This document shows positions 45,301-53,279 of a stretch of 53,742 nt of DNA, one piece after another. This stretch comes from Pseudomonadota bacterium (GTDB lineage: Bacteria; Pseudomonadota; Alphaproteobacteria; 16-39-46). The notes below the pieces were generated by a model, which did no database searches, was not told the origin of the DNA, and saw only the letters and a program-made list of their open reading frames with translations. Position 1 is the stretch's first letter. Each line of letters starts with the position of its first letter. The position numbers and the translations under genes are program-made. Location of the stretch: the NCBI GenBank assembly GCA_018242545.1, contig JAFEBT010000005.1, positions 1 through 53,742 of the forward strand, in the 5' to 3' direction.

Positions 45301-45464
45301 TCATAAAATACGAATTTCATGCAGAAGGTCCACATCATCGAGTTTTAAAATTTTCTTTACCATTGCTTCCTTTAGCAGGGCTTGATGAAACAATACTTTC
45401 TTCTCTAGAGAGATACATTTCAGAATGGTTTCGTACAAACGATCTTACACCTTTTACGCAATGA
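39315..45464 (+). CDS. Giant exported ANK/LRR protein with patatin-like C-terminus (~2050 aa)
   Basis: I start at ATG 39315, which has a signal peptide (1-23, ending LNA); an upstream ATG at 39213 adds 34 residues without one. Two 42-residue repeats begin YLNF (about 291 and 333). Ankyrin-like repeats lie at 510-595 (ALHWAIYFGFDVN, AVELLLDSGA). A polar acidic linker (about 1115-1185), LRRs (1336-1425, LKHLNLKGASAFSDKGL), a hydrophobic Ala/Gly/Trp stretch (1526-1566), another LRR (1616-1668) and a Pro/Glu linker (1684-1769) follow. From 1770 the end resembles patatin: INGIVG for DGGGIRG, a helix, then VISGSNGGGGLAVALG for AGTSTGGILALGL, and later YESEMIIQTSPSLVA for DGG...NNP. The nucleophile Ser is Asn1814 and the Asp region is Glu-Ser-Glu (1944-1946), so lipase activity is doubtful. 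Confidence 0.82.
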   Translation: MLFLKKICVVFLIVSFVSSSLNAHPLLRHFEEDRIQNIKLYEGTPVRVSMPSYPKDIIYISQQRARRFLGIDEHGEPLSPPEKMEIETLSLQSPISSEPSPSGASESEDIKIKKVFETKLLSKLEAQEEIQQAVVREFLRCFASPPFDIFFIDFSDLIFCSKSIKGVSLDANVLKSSWVEDNQRYLTTGQVYRVRCLSPRLKSFIMGPSGDEENDVIRQPQGKRGNPFPWLRLFLGDRDLQNEAPHSKDVTLLALMTPLLNPNLALYPDVEEERENSNIFNQLSHLRDIYLNFVLDQEQVKAFHEAYPDDPIWHLFLSPRAFQPGEQAGYDYLNFKMDASTVKKFLKKNPKQPLLCLFASPLTFEARMRFSLLKGMAQKMYQVQGILKVLFPESLSPSRSRPSSRARAVSTYTTIAQFLDYVKPKDSNTIKASQWESASEVYGHLLQDFFDVENAESLQDADILNDHFHIYAQRLDDGILRFESKDSKIAPEELRLNSKMQKWIYDLLKNPKINFKNALHWAIYFGFDVNYKPFPQASSLLMEYTQRDNAQAVELLLDSGAFCLEEDNRSPLDEAIRRRFKAVFCELLRKSIGRPLRPTHLCHPQEALRWSHDLQFQGALDVDYEVAFNTLSEQHASFGWERLLDQFLIRNHFHEAWKAAEEQKLRDVRNRLSSSIEGWQRWLEKEPLNADFLRRFNFEYFVELFGLKTDVKIKESVDKEIQKTKGSMETLSQLQEICPGLASVEEFYLIEMMRCFLEKSLMRTIPFFYGKTLTQMHNELKELAITYILSLLKGTFEPDKIVVVPGYFGHYSLPPYFLGWLNDPQSSPKEGDIFKTRDTEPIKIYPCTKTMTKDQAAHLFLHQLFRSSFFECVKVEGEDGQSKAFSFFYGHETLETAAIEFDEYSGLLTARIGNHDYHVSRRSLSEYLISLLILMPNSHGDGDVLVFLKNGEVNFSFGGRSQDFFSVNPLDSRTNFLPPVKGKNRAILTSHAFSSIAVDKEVSTFFKQLDVDKILVDWIRELTRIQSQMEGEGTHTMPLSHQELSAFYLRLKCLQYAFSHITSPFTHWDLCRYMNPWKAYNLNNSPKRKKTGPRSLRWAQALVSANVDKSLLHQDEQRIKEREEGQGAGKDFEHQEWEPLLEEDGEAGALVEQGGEQHSHPTENTRESAKGVATAEDSGRHENDLENVSLKLTIPSLSGLGENEKLRLVSENFKAWMEDDKIRCWFADMFACFPERARPGEGTFLHQMANSRVSPIFMSIPESEVLQKKDVEALWFRGVSFLTMRNQKFSMQNSDPNTILTSIHAFVSFVSNAVGLFYLDLLGFGDSHLMGRALNFNFSNLHTLLLNRLCLSKLTITAPLLCVLSLEECIYLSDLNLDTPHLKHLNLKGASAFSDKGLSRIINGLSELESLILEGTKVSFLEFREVIPGVSREMFNALTKRLSSEHLGDFLEGKGALSHGTLCGTQDTLSQVGRVVGKTVIGPLRDIRTMGLWVKRTLHRWKSKSPGNITSKSLDMKDLLKAPIASPTATTAAAGAYWGYLPFVAAHPIAFAVTPFAWWLGGSVKSVGREIEEEKRNSEALLGKALARAVLKTGKTSVNFKGVGLGLEGLISFCMNGGMDNLEEIDLEGNDLENIGGEFLKGMFADGEHKHLRIKLGGNNIRWSLLSEIANLTAPDIFPQPNAPGLQEVERPSGVNPGSQGIDENSPGNDANLSSAALGPKEQTREKALDTEHPENDKAEASIAEEGAIGAAATAVLPATPSSVPSSPQKFFGLHINGIVGPFQMRALLSVLEHLETKLGKRLGDFFHVISGSNGGGGLAVALGQKIPSSFLFRSERSSIPVERLKTIFEDITAHLMPTYNVSGQDPFFSWEAIESAWEKHFKEQPFETSCTAAVTLESDGSPLVLAQPRATGLQAKSIATMLTRFPYPYHVGAVLAHGDQIYESEMIIQTSPSLVAQRIEECFPDVRNKEIFIFSVEGSFYAQDLRNMERNGRKIIKYEFHAEGPHHRVLKFSLPLLPLAGLDETILSSLERYISEWFRTNDLTPFTQ

Positions 45465-45629
45465 ATTTGCTAAACAAGACTTCATAAAATTTAGGGTGGA
45501 TTTTTAAAAAAATGCCTCTGACAGAGAAAAAATTTGTTTTTTGCTCCTTTTTTAAGATCTAAAAGATACCTATTGAGGTCACTTTTTTCTTTGTCAGGAA
45601 AAAAATAATGAATTTAACCTTAAAGAGGA

Positions 45630-46307
45630 TTAATCGGATTGTATGTTTGTTTCAGTTTCCTGAAAAGAGAGATTCTCAGGAACTTCCAGAGACCAAATAA
45701 CAATCTTTTTCCCGACGCTGTTAGCGGCTGTTAGAAAGGCTTCAATGACTTCTTTATAAGAGTTCTGTACAATAGGAATGCTTTCCTCAAAGGTTTCGGC
45801 GCCAAGAATTTCACGGTCTTTAAGGCGCATAATTTTAGCAAAAAGACGGATACGTACCTTTTTGGTTTCTTGAACGAGCAATTCAAAATCTCGAATATCA
45901 ATGAGAAGAACGTAATCGGCATCGAGCCCATCAAGTGATGTTCCAACGCCTTTGATTTTTCCAGAGTTTTCAAACAGGTTAAGAAGTAATTGTTTAATAA
46001 GGTTGGGAAGACGGTCGACCCATCTTGCTCCTGCGATATGGGTGATTTCTGCAGATGATTCTTGAACAATAATGCGATCTGTATTGAGCCTGCTATCACA
46101 AGAGGGGTCCTCTATAATGAGTTGCCACTTAACGAAACGCAAAGCTTTTTGTTCTTCTTGAGAAAAAGGAAGCGTTTTAAGATAAAAGAGTTTATATTTT
46201 TCAGAGTTTTTAGGAAGGTTTATGCATCCTGATAAAAGAAGAAGAGAAAAACACCCTCCCAACACAGTTGAAATTTTAAAGAAAGCATTTTTTTTAATTA
46301 AGGACAT
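45630..46307 (-). CDS. ABC-type transport auxiliary lipoprotein (PqiC/YmbA-like)
   Basis: This lipoprotein belongs with MCE transporters and may link the MlaD-like ring to the outer membrane. The signal has lipobox LLLSGC (Cys near residue 28). Later blocks ARWVDRLPNLIKQLLLNLFE and DYVLLIDIRDFEL match the ABC_trans_aux family. I choose ATG 46307, 9 nt after AGGAG and inside the end of the upstream mlaD gene; ATGs 6-21 nt further up are possible. The overlap means translation coupling, and it is the last gene of the operon. Confidence 0.8.
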   Translation of the reverse strand: MSLIKKNAFFKISTVLGGCFSLLLLSGCINLPKNSEKYKLFYLKTLPFSQEEQKALRFVKWQLIIEDPSCDSRLNTDRIIVQESSAEITHIAGARWVDRLPNLIKQLLLNLFENSGKIKGVGTSLDGLDADYVLLIDIRDFELLVQETKKVRIRLFAKIMRLKDREILGAETFEESIPIVQNSYKEVIEAFLTAANSVGKKIVIWSLEVPENLSFQETETNIQSD

Positions 46308-47205
46308 ATCCATCATCTCCTGTTCCAAATATAAAAGCCCAAGGATCCCTTTCGAGATTGGTGCTGAGGCGGTTAATACTTTCTAAGGTTACACGGAATT
46401 CAGACATCACATTTGAAAATTCATAAAGTCCGGATGTTAAGAATGTTTGCAGAGGAATTTTATTGGCATCCAAAAATTCAGTGGATTCTTGAAAGAAATT
46501 ATGAGCACTTTGTGAAAGAGGGATAAGCTCGGTTTGGAGTGTATGGGCGAGTGTACGGAAAGATTTGGATGTCTCTGAAATCTCCTTAAAGGCCGTATCG
46601 GCGTTCTCAAGAAATTGATCTATTGTTTGGGCTTTATTTGCAAAAATTTGAGTAAATGTTTTAAGATTTTCTAAAATGGATGAAAAATTTTGAATGTTAT
46701 TTGTATTCAAAATTAAATCTAAATCATGTGCAAGCTTATTTAAATTTTTAAGAAGTCTCGGAGCAGCTTCAAAAATTTCTTCAATTTTAGAAGGTTTTGA
46801 ATGAATAATGGGGTATCCCTCTTTAGATTTGGAAAGAAGTGGGGGACTGTTGGGAGACCCCGCAGTCAGTTGCACAAATGCAATTCCTGTGATCCCTTGC
46901 ATTTCAAGAGAAGCGACCGTATCTTCTCGAATGGGGGTGCTGGGAAGCAAATTTACGCGAACGCGTATTTGCTCAATATTATGAGGATCTATCGCAATGG
47001 ATTGAACACTTCCAACAGGAACCCCGCGATAAAGAACCTGAGCTCCAACCTTTAAGCCTGTTACGGACCCTTGGAAGTATATATCATAAAGATTGTCTGT
47101 CCCACTAAATTCTTTTTTACCCATCCAAAGGACAAATCCTAAAACGCCAAGAAGGAGGATAAGAACAAAACTTCCAACGGTTAAATAGCGTGCTTGTGTT
47201 TCCAT
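46294..47205 (-). CDS. mlaD: MlaD/MCE-family substrate-binding protein
   Basis: This 303-aa protein has one N-terminal membrane segment (about residues 8-28) and one MCE domain (about 38-115, with GLKVGAQVLYRGVPVGSV and GITGIAFVQL). The long helical C-terminus (about 130-300) is typical of MCE rings that form a channel for lipid. The start codon follows the mlaF stop directly (TAAATG). It is part of a four-gene MCE lipid-transport operon. Confidence 0.92.
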   Translation of the reverse strand: METQARYLTVGSFVLILLLGVLGFVLWMGKKEFSGTDNLYDIYFQGSVTGLKVGAQVLYRGVPVGSVQSIAIDPHNIEQIRVRVNLLPSTPIREDTVASLEMQGITGIAFVQLTAGSPNSPPLLSKSKEGYPIIHSKPSKIEEIFEAAPRLLKNLNKLAHDLDLILNTNNIQNFSSILENLKTFTQIFANKAQTIDQFLENADTAFKEISETSKSFRTLAHTLQTELIPLSQSAHNFFQESTEFLDANKIPLQTFLTSGLYEFSNVMSEFRVTLESINRLSTNLERDPWAFIFGTGDDGYVLN

Positions 47206-47997
47206 TTAAGACCCTTTTCCAAAGATTTTGCGTGCTCGATATCCGTGAAAATAGTCATGAATCCAAGGATCTTCTAATTTTTTAAGCTCTTCAAATGTTC
47301 CGCAGAAAAGTTTTTTATGAAGAAGAACCCCTATTCGTGTGCAAACTGATTTTAGAGTATCAAGATCATGTGTAATCATAAAGACAGTAAATTTTAAATG
47401 CGTGTGTAATTTTTTAAGGAGTGTGTCAAAAGCCTCAGCTGAAATAGGGTCAAGTCCAGAAGTGGGCTCGTCCAAAAAGAGAATGCTGGGGTCAAGAGCA
47501 AGGGCACGCGCAAGGCCAACGCGTTTTGTCATGCCTCCTGAGAGCTCCGAAGGATACTTCAAAGCGGTTTCAAGAGGAAGTCCGACCATTCCAAGTTTTA
47601 AAGCAACAATGGAATCTGCAAAAGGAGGGTATATTTTTGCAACTTCTTTTAAAGGAGCAAGGATGTTTTCACGGACGGTTAAAGACGTATAAAGAGCTCC
47701 ATTCTGAAATAAAACACCACAGGCTTTATCAACATGCTCTTGCTTCTCTTTATTGGATTTATAAATTTCTTTTCCAAGAAGTTTAATTGATCCAGAACGG
47801 GGGGGATTAAGGCCTAAAATTGTTCGTAAGAGGACGGACTTTCCAGAACCAGATCCGCCAACAATTCCAATGATTTCTCCTTTAAAGACCTCTAAGTTTA
47901 AATTTTCATGGATTAAGGTTGATCCAAAATTTGTCACAAGGTTTTTGATTTCAATAACAGGAGAAGAGGAATGAAGAGAAGGAAAGGATTTTGACAT
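47206..47997 (-). CDS. mlaF: MCE/Mla ABC transporter ATP-binding protein
   Basis: This 263-aa ATPase powers phospholipid movement between inner and outer membranes. Walker A GGSGSGKS, ABC signature LSGGMTKR (with the Met-Thr-Lys variant common in MlaF), Walker B LFLDEPTSGLDP and the H-loop THD are intact. It starts 3 nt after the mlaE stop. Confidence 0.94.
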   Translation of the reverse strand: MSKSFPSLHSSSPVIEIKNLVTNFGSTLIHENLNLEVFKGEIIGIVGGSGSGKSVLLRTILGLNPPRSGSIKLLGKEIYKSNKEKQEHVDKACGVLFQNGALYTSLTVRENILAPLKEVAKIYPPFADSIVALKLGMVGLPLETALKYPSELSGGMTKRVGLARALALDPSILFLDEPTSGLDPISAEAFDTLLKKLHTHLKFTVFMITHDLDTLKSVCTRIGVLLHKKLFCGTFEELKKLEDPWIHDYFHGYRARKIFGKGS

Positions 47998-48000
47998 TCT

Positions 48001-49125
48001 TTAGATCCCTAAATAAGAAAATAGAACTGAAAACCCAGCATCTGCAACAATGACTAAGAAAATGGCTTCAACCACAGACTTGGTGGTATGTTGACCAATA
48101 CTTTCTGCACTTCCTGAAACCTTAAGGCCTTCAAAGCATCCAACAAGGCCAATGAGGAAAGCAAAAAAAGGAGATTTTATCATGCCGACCCAAAATGTTT
48201 TGGGGACGATGGCAAGCTTGAGTTGCTCAATGAATTGAACATAACTTAAATCCATCAATGTATGGGTCATAAAAGCGCCTCCCAAAAGTCCAATAATATC
48301 AGAAAAAAAAGTAAGAAGAGGAAGTGCAATCATAAGAGCCATAATCCTAGGAATGACGAGAACATTGACAGGATTGAGTCCCATGGTTTGCATGGCATCA
48401 ACTTCTTCATTCAAAACCATGGTGCCAATCTGAGCCGTAAAAGCACTTCCCGATCTTCCTGCAACGACGATCGCTGTAATGAGAATTCCAACTTCTCTTA
48501 GGATTCCTAAAGCCAAAAGATTGACAGTAAAAATCTCAGCTCCAAAGCGTTTGAGCTGCGTGATTCCCTGATACGCAAGAACAACGCCAATTAAGAAAGA
48601 AATTAAGCCAATGATGGGGAGAGCATTCACGCCCACGTCTTGTAAATGCGAACAAAATGATGTGAGTCGAAAGGAAGAACGGGTTTTTAAAGATTGAATG
48701 AGCGTGAGGATAACCTGTCCAAAAAAAGAGATCAATTGAAGACTTAAAGAATAAAGATTTAAGGTTGCTTCTCCGAGTTTTGAAATAAAAAAGAAGAATG
48801 AAGACTGCTTCTTAGGGGTGTCTAAGGTAAGTGGATAGTGATGAACAAGATTTATAATTTGGAGTATCTCTTTTGCACCGTTCTTAAAGGTTACAAAAAA
48901 TTTTTGGTCTTCTAAACGTTTTTTTATTAATAGGAGAAATGTGGCGCCGCCTGTATCAATTTTTAAGATTTCTGAAAGATCAATGATGACGTGCCGGCTT
49001 TTTCCATTTTTAAGATCAATGTTTTGAAGGGTTTGGTAGGACTTCCCAAGATCCCAGATACACCATTCTCCTTTTGGGATAAGAAAGGTTTGATCTTTAG
49101 AATAGGACAAGGAAAGGCTTGGCAC
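48001..49125 (-). CDS. mlaE: MCE/Mla ABC transporter permease with N-terminal STAS-like part
   Basis: This 374-aa permease opens with a STAS-like domain (about residues 1-105; STAS is a separate protein, MlaB, in E. coli). The MlaE domain (about 150-374) follows with GRSGSAFTAQIGTM, NEEVDAMQTMG and the last membrane segments. The start is GTG 49125, set by a strong AGGAGGT 9 nt upstream. It is the first gene of the operon. The sequence TATACTATA about 95 nt upstream may be its -10 region. Confidence 0.92.
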   Translation of the reverse strand: MPSLSLSYSKDQTFLIPKGEWCIWDLGKSYQTLQNIDLKNGKSRHVIIDLSEILKIDTGGATFLLLIKKRLEDQKFFVTFKNGAKEILQIINLVHHYPLTLDTPKKQSSFFFFISKLGEATLNLYSLSLQLISFFGQVILTLIQSLKTRSSFRLTSFCSHLQDVGVNALPIIGLISFLIGVVLAYQGITQLKRFGAEIFTVNLLALGILREVGILITAIVVAGRSGSAFTAQIGTMVLNEEVDAMQTMGLNPVNVLVIPRIMALMIALPLLTFFSDIIGLLGGAFMTHTLMDLSYVQFIEQLKLAIVPKTFWVGMIKSPFFAFLIGLVGCFEGLKVSGSAESIGQHTTKSVVEAIFLVIVADAGFSVLFSYLGI

Positions 49126-49297
49126 GTCTTGACTACCTCCTGGAAGGGTTTTTTATCATATCTCATTAAAGACAAAATCTAACTTGAGAGTTTTTTTATT
49201 TTTCATGTTACCCTTTGTTATAGTATAGCAGGATTTGAAATTCTCAAAGAAGATATTTAAAGTATATAAAGGTATATGATTTAATCATACTATGTTC

Positions 49298-51199
49298 TTA
49301 AAGTTCTGTTGGCCACTTTTCTTTCCATGCTTGATACATAAGAATCGGCCATAAAAAATCTCCATTGTCTTTTTTTTTGTTTAGATGATTTATCCAGGCT
49401 TCCATAACATGTGTTTGATTAAAATAAGGGCTTAGGTTTTTTGGTTCTAAAAGGGTATGAGCCCAATCCTTTAAAGGTCCTCGCAACCAATGATCAACGG
49501 GTGCCCTAAATCCCATTTTAGGACGTTCATAAAGGTTTTTAGGAAGATATTTTGACAAAATCGATCTTAATATTTTTTTACGGGAATTTCCTTGGATTTT
49601 TTCAGTTATTGGTATTCTCCAGGCTTGCGATACGATGCGCGGATCTAAAAAAGGGACTCTTACTTCGAGTCCAACTGCCATGCTCGCACGATCAACTTTT
49701 GCAAGAATATCATCTGGAAGATAAAATTTTTCATCAAAATAGAGAAACTGTTCGATTGCTGTTCGTGAGGAAAGATTATTTGAAAGAGCTTCCCAGAGAG
49801 AAGGGTTTTCATTTATTAAAATATTTTTAGGACAAATATTGATTAAAATATCGTAAATTTCTAAATAATTTTTAGAATGCAAAAGCTCAAGTACTTTAAA
49901 AAAAGATTCAGGATATCCCCATTTTTTTAAAATAGGGGGAAGGAGAGAATGAAAAATCCTTTTGACTGTTTTAGGCATCCTATTTAAAAAGTTAATTAAA
50001 AAAGAAGGACAAGGAACACAATTTTTCCAACGAAAAAGCTTATTTCCTAGTAAATAACGTTTGTAACCTCCAAAAAGTTCATCTCCTCCATCTCCTGAAA
50101 GAACAACTTTTACTTGCTGGCGGGAAAGGGACGAGACAAGATATGTCGGAATTTGGGAGGAATCCCCTAAAGGTTCATCATAAATGTCTGATAATTTAGG
50201 GATAACGTCCAATACTTGGCTTGAAGATATATAGTGTTCTGTGTGATCAGTGCCAAGAAAGTTAGAAATCGTTTTTGCATAAGGAGCTTCATTATATAAA
50301 TTTTCATTAAATCCGATGCAAAAGGTTTTAATAGGATTTGAGCTTACTTCTTTCATTAAAGCAACAATAAGTGTTGAGTCAATTCCTCCTGATAAAAAGG
50401 CGCCGATATCCACATCTCCTGATAAATGGTCTTTGACAACCTCTTTTAATAGACCATGAAGATCTTCTTCAGAGGATAGAGATGTGTGATGAGCATTTTC
50501 TTTTATGGTGTCTTCAAGCGTCCAATAGGGATGGAAAGCGGGAGGATTATTTTTTTTAAACGTAAGGATGTATCCAGGTAATAATTTAAAAATGTTTTTA
50601 TAAATGGTGAGGGGAGCAGGGATATAGCCGTAACGTATTAGCTTATCAACTGCTTCCGGATTTGTTTTTTTGCGAACGGCATTATCTTGGAGCAAGGCTT
50701 TTAATTCAGAAGCAAACCAAATACCATCTTCTTGATGGGTCCAATAGAGGGGTTTAATTCCTAATCTGTCTTTTCCTAAATAGAGTGTTTCTGTCTGACG
50801 ATCCCAGAGTGAAAAAGCGAACATACCATTAAGATGATGCAAGGTAAAATCGAGCCCAAAAAGAGAAATACTTTCGAGAATAATTTCAGTGTCTGAATGT
50901 CCGTTTAAAATTCCTCCTTTCGTTTTTAAAAGTACTTGTAGAAAAGCTGTATTATAAATTTCGCCATTATAACAAAGGACCCATCGCCCATTTTTGGAAA
51001 TCATAGGTTGATGTCCAGTTTCAGATAAATCAACAATGCTCAGACGTCGATGTGCAAATCCAATAAAAAGAGTAGGATCATACCATATTCCTTCACCGTC
51101 AGGTCCACGATGATCTATACTTTTTGCCATCTTTCTTAATAGTTTTTCAGGATGTGATGTTTTTTTATAGAAATACCAAAAACCAGCGATGCCACACAT
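49298..51199 (-). CDS. asnB: Asparagine synthase (glutamine-hydrolysing)
   Basis: This 633-aa enzyme makes Asn from Asp with glutamine and ATP. It has the N-terminal glutaminase with nucleophile Cys2 (MCGIAGF), HRRLSIVDLS and CYNGEIYN, and the synthetase half with PP-loop SGGIDS and GDGGDELFGGY. All catalytic features are present, so it is a standard AsnB rather than a beta-lactam or lasso cyclase with a dead amidase. This long subtype is often found in surface-polysaccharide loci. It lies 10 nt after the glycosyltransferase gene; AGGAA precedes the ATG. Confidence 0.92.
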   Translation of the reverse strand: MCGIAGFWYFYKKTSHPEKLLRKMAKSIDHRGPDGEGIWYDPTLFIGFAHRRLSIVDLSETGHQPMISKNGRWVLCYNGEIYNTAFLQVLLKTKGGILNGHSDTEIILESISLFGLDFTLHHLNGMFAFSLWDRQTETLYLGKDRLGIKPLYWTHQEDGIWFASELKALLQDNAVRKKTNPEAVDKLIRYGYIPAPLTIYKNIFKLLPGYILTFKKNNPPAFHPYWTLEDTIKENAHHTSLSSEEDLHGLLKEVVKDHLSGDVDIGAFLSGGIDSTLIVALMKEVSSNPIKTFCIGFNENLYNEAPYAKTISNFLGTDHTEHYISSSQVLDVIPKLSDIYDEPLGDSSQIPTYLVSSLSRQQVKVVLSGDGGDELFGGYKRYLLGNKLFRWKNCVPCPSFLINFLNRMPKTVKRIFHSLLPPILKKWGYPESFFKVLELLHSKNYLEIYDILINICPKNILINENPSLWEALSNNLSSRTAIEQFLYFDEKFYLPDDILAKVDRASMAVGLEVRVPFLDPRIVSQAWRIPITEKIQGNSRKKILRSILSKYLPKNLYERPKMGFRAPVDHWLRGPLKDWAHTLLEPKNLSPYFNQTHVMEAWINHLNKKKDNGDFLWPILMYQAWKEKWPTEL

Positions 51200-51209
51200 A
51201 AAAAGTTCC

Positions 51210-52427
51210 TTATTTGGTAAAAAGATTTATATTTTTTATTAAAGAATTTAAATTTTCTAATTTGTCTAAAAATAATTTTTTACAAATGATATCTTGTTTA
51301 TGAGAGGCTTGGCTTAATTTTAAGGCATTTTTTTTGTAAATTTTATTTAAGATAAGGTCGTTGGCTAACTCTTTTATTTTTTTGGGGGTCAAATTTTCAT
51401 AAGAGAGGTATTTTCCACATTCATGAGCCTCTATAACATTAGCATGTGCAAGTTGGGCGGTATAAATGGGATTATTTGGAATAACAAGTTGAGGAACCCC
51501 TTTTAAATAAGAAGTAAGAGTGGTTCCATATCCAGCATGATGAATAACTAAGTCTGATTTTTCCATAATTAAATCGTTGGGAATATATTTTGTTAAAAAG
51601 AAATTTGGTGGAGATGGGTAAAATTCTTCAGGGTTAAGATCCATTGTGGAAATAACAACTGATCCTTCAAAATCCTTTAATCCTTCAAGGATTATCTTTA
51701 TACGTTCCTTTTGATAAGAATGCGTTCCAAAGGTTACATAAATTAAAGGAGACTTTGAAGGAATTTGACTTAAAATATGGGAGAAATCTGAATTTAGCCC
51801 ATCATATGTTAAAATTCCTCCAAATACACAGGAACTGTTTAAGCTTTTTTGTTCTTTTTTTGTTAAAGAAGATAAAAGAGGAACGCCTCGAATAATATTG
51901 AGATAAGGAGAAAAAAGGTAGTCAGTTATAGCTGTTTTTTCTTCACAAATAAGGCCAAAATGTGAGGCTGCTCTTTGATAACTTTGTATAAGTGTTGTAT
52001 CTTGCCAACGATTATGAGGGTTTCGATCTTTAAAAAAATACTCCCCGCCATCTGTATAGTAATAAGCATGAGGTAATTTAGAGATTCTTGCTGAGATGGT
52101 TGGAGAATAATGATGTTTTGTAATGATCAACTCCGGTTTTATTTTTGCGATTAAATCAAGCTCATATTCAATCGATTTTTTTAAATAGTCGTAGTTACAA
52201 GAAAAAATGAAATGAGGCGTTTTTCCGGGGTTATTCGCATTAAAATTTAAGTCATGAAGATCAGAATAATAAGTAAGGTAGGGGGAGGCCATTTTTTCCA
52301 AATGATCACGGGATTTATATCCTGTAAGCCAGATAACCTCGTGCCCTTGTGTATGAAGAATGTTTGAAAGAGCAAGTGTATGATTAATAACGCCAAATGC
52401 AGGCCCTATGACCACTAATATTTTCAT
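51210..52427 (-). CDS. MGT/UGT-like glycosyltransferase (GT1)
   Basis: This 405-aa GT-B enzyme has an N-terminal Rossmann half beginning MKILVVIGPAFGVINH and the donor-binding signature HHAGYGTTLTSYLKGVPQLVIP near residue 293, as in UDP-glycosyltransferases and macrolide glycosyltransferases. YVTFGT is the central strand. It should transfer a sugar from a nucleotide donor onto a lipid or small molecule. Neighbours are an SDR enzyme and AsnB, so a secondary metabolite or glycan is likely. The acceptor is unknown. Confidence 0.85.
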   Translation of the reverse strand: MKILVVIGPAFGVINHTLALSNILHTQGHEVIWLTGYKSRDHLEKMASPYLTYYSDLHDLNFNANNPGKTPHFIFSCNYDYLKKSIEYELDLIAKIKPELIITKHHYSPTISARISKLPHAYYYTDGGEYFFKDRNPHNRWQDTTLIQSYQRAASHFGLICEEKTAITDYLFSPYLNIIRGVPLLSSLTKKEQKSLNSSCVFGGILTYDGLNSDFSHILSQIPSKSPLIYVTFGTHSYQKERIKIILEGLKDFEGSVVISTMDLNPEEFYPSPPNFFLTKYIPNDLIMEKSDLVIHHAGYGTTLTSYLKGVPQLVIPNNPIYTAQLAHANVIEAHECGKYLSYENLTPKKIKELANDLILNKIYKKNALKLSQASHKQDIICKKLFLDKLENLNSLIKNINLFTK

Positions 52428-52463
52428 ATGTATCGTCCTATATTTTGTATAGAATTAAAAAAT

Positions 52464-53252
52464 TTAAAGAGAAGAGATTAAATTAAAGGGGTTTATGAGC
52501 CTTGCTCCTCCATCGATGGGAAGGGTCAGGCCAGTTATCCATTTCGATGCTTGAGATGAAAGAAAAATACAAGCATTTGCAATGTCCTCAGGAAATCCTT
52601 CTTTTAAAGGAAAAGTATTTTTTCTTTTGATCCAACCTTTTGGATCTTTTAAACGTTGTCTTTCATTAATAGAAGTTGCAATTGAAGCAGGAGCAATTCC
52701 ATTTACCCGAATTCCATAAGGTGCTAGATCATATGCAGCACCTTTCGTAAGAGCATCAATCGCTGCCTTGGAGCATTCATAATGTGTTGATCCTGGCGTT
52801 ATGAATTGAGTACTCATTGAAGATATATTAATAATGCTTCCCCCTTTATTTTTCTTTTTCATAATTTTAGCGGTTTCTTGAATTAAGATAAAAGGTGAAA
52901 TCAAATTAATGGATTGGGTCTTTTGGAGTGATTCTAAAGAAATGTCCGTAAAATTTAAATGTGGAATTATTATGCCTGCATTATTGATGAGAATATCTAT
53001 CCCTTTTAAGATTTTATATGTTTCTTGAATTAAGAACAAATTTTGTGTTGGGTCTTCAAGATTTGCTTTAATGGAAAATCCTATACCTCCCGTTTTTTCA
53101 ATCTCTTCAAGTGTTTTTTGTGCTCCTTCTTCATTGTGATAATATCCAAAAACGACTTTTGCTCCTTCCGTTGCAAGAGCAATAGCAATTTCTTGACCAA
53201 GGCCGCTGCTTCCACCTGTGATAAGGGCTTTTTTATGGGTTAATTTCTTCAT
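52464..53252 (-). CDS. Short-chain dehydrogenase/reductase, FabG-like
   Basis: This 262-aa NAD(P)-dependent oxidoreductase has the cofactor loop TGGSSGLG, LINNAGI, the catalytic Ser in NISSMS and YECSK (Tyr and Lys). The end PIDGGARL is typical of the FabG/glucose dehydrogenase branch. The substrate is unknown. It is the gene upstream of the glycosyltransferase (36-nt gap) and probably part of one operon. Confidence 0.9.
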   Translation of the reverse strand: MKKLTHKKALITGGSSGLGQEIAIALATEGAKVVFGYYHNEEGAQKTLEEIEKTGGIGFSIKANLEDPTQNLFLIQETYKILKGIDILINNAGIIIPHLNFTDISLESLQKTQSINLISPFILIQETAKIMKKKNKGGSIINISSMSTQFITPGSTHYECSKAAIDALTKGAAYDLAPYGIRVNGIAPASIATSINERQRLKDPKGWIKRKNTFPLKEGFPEDIANACIFLSSQASKWITGLTLPIDGGARLINPFNLISSL

Positions 53253-53279
53253 GATAACTTCTTTATTTCATTATTTAAG

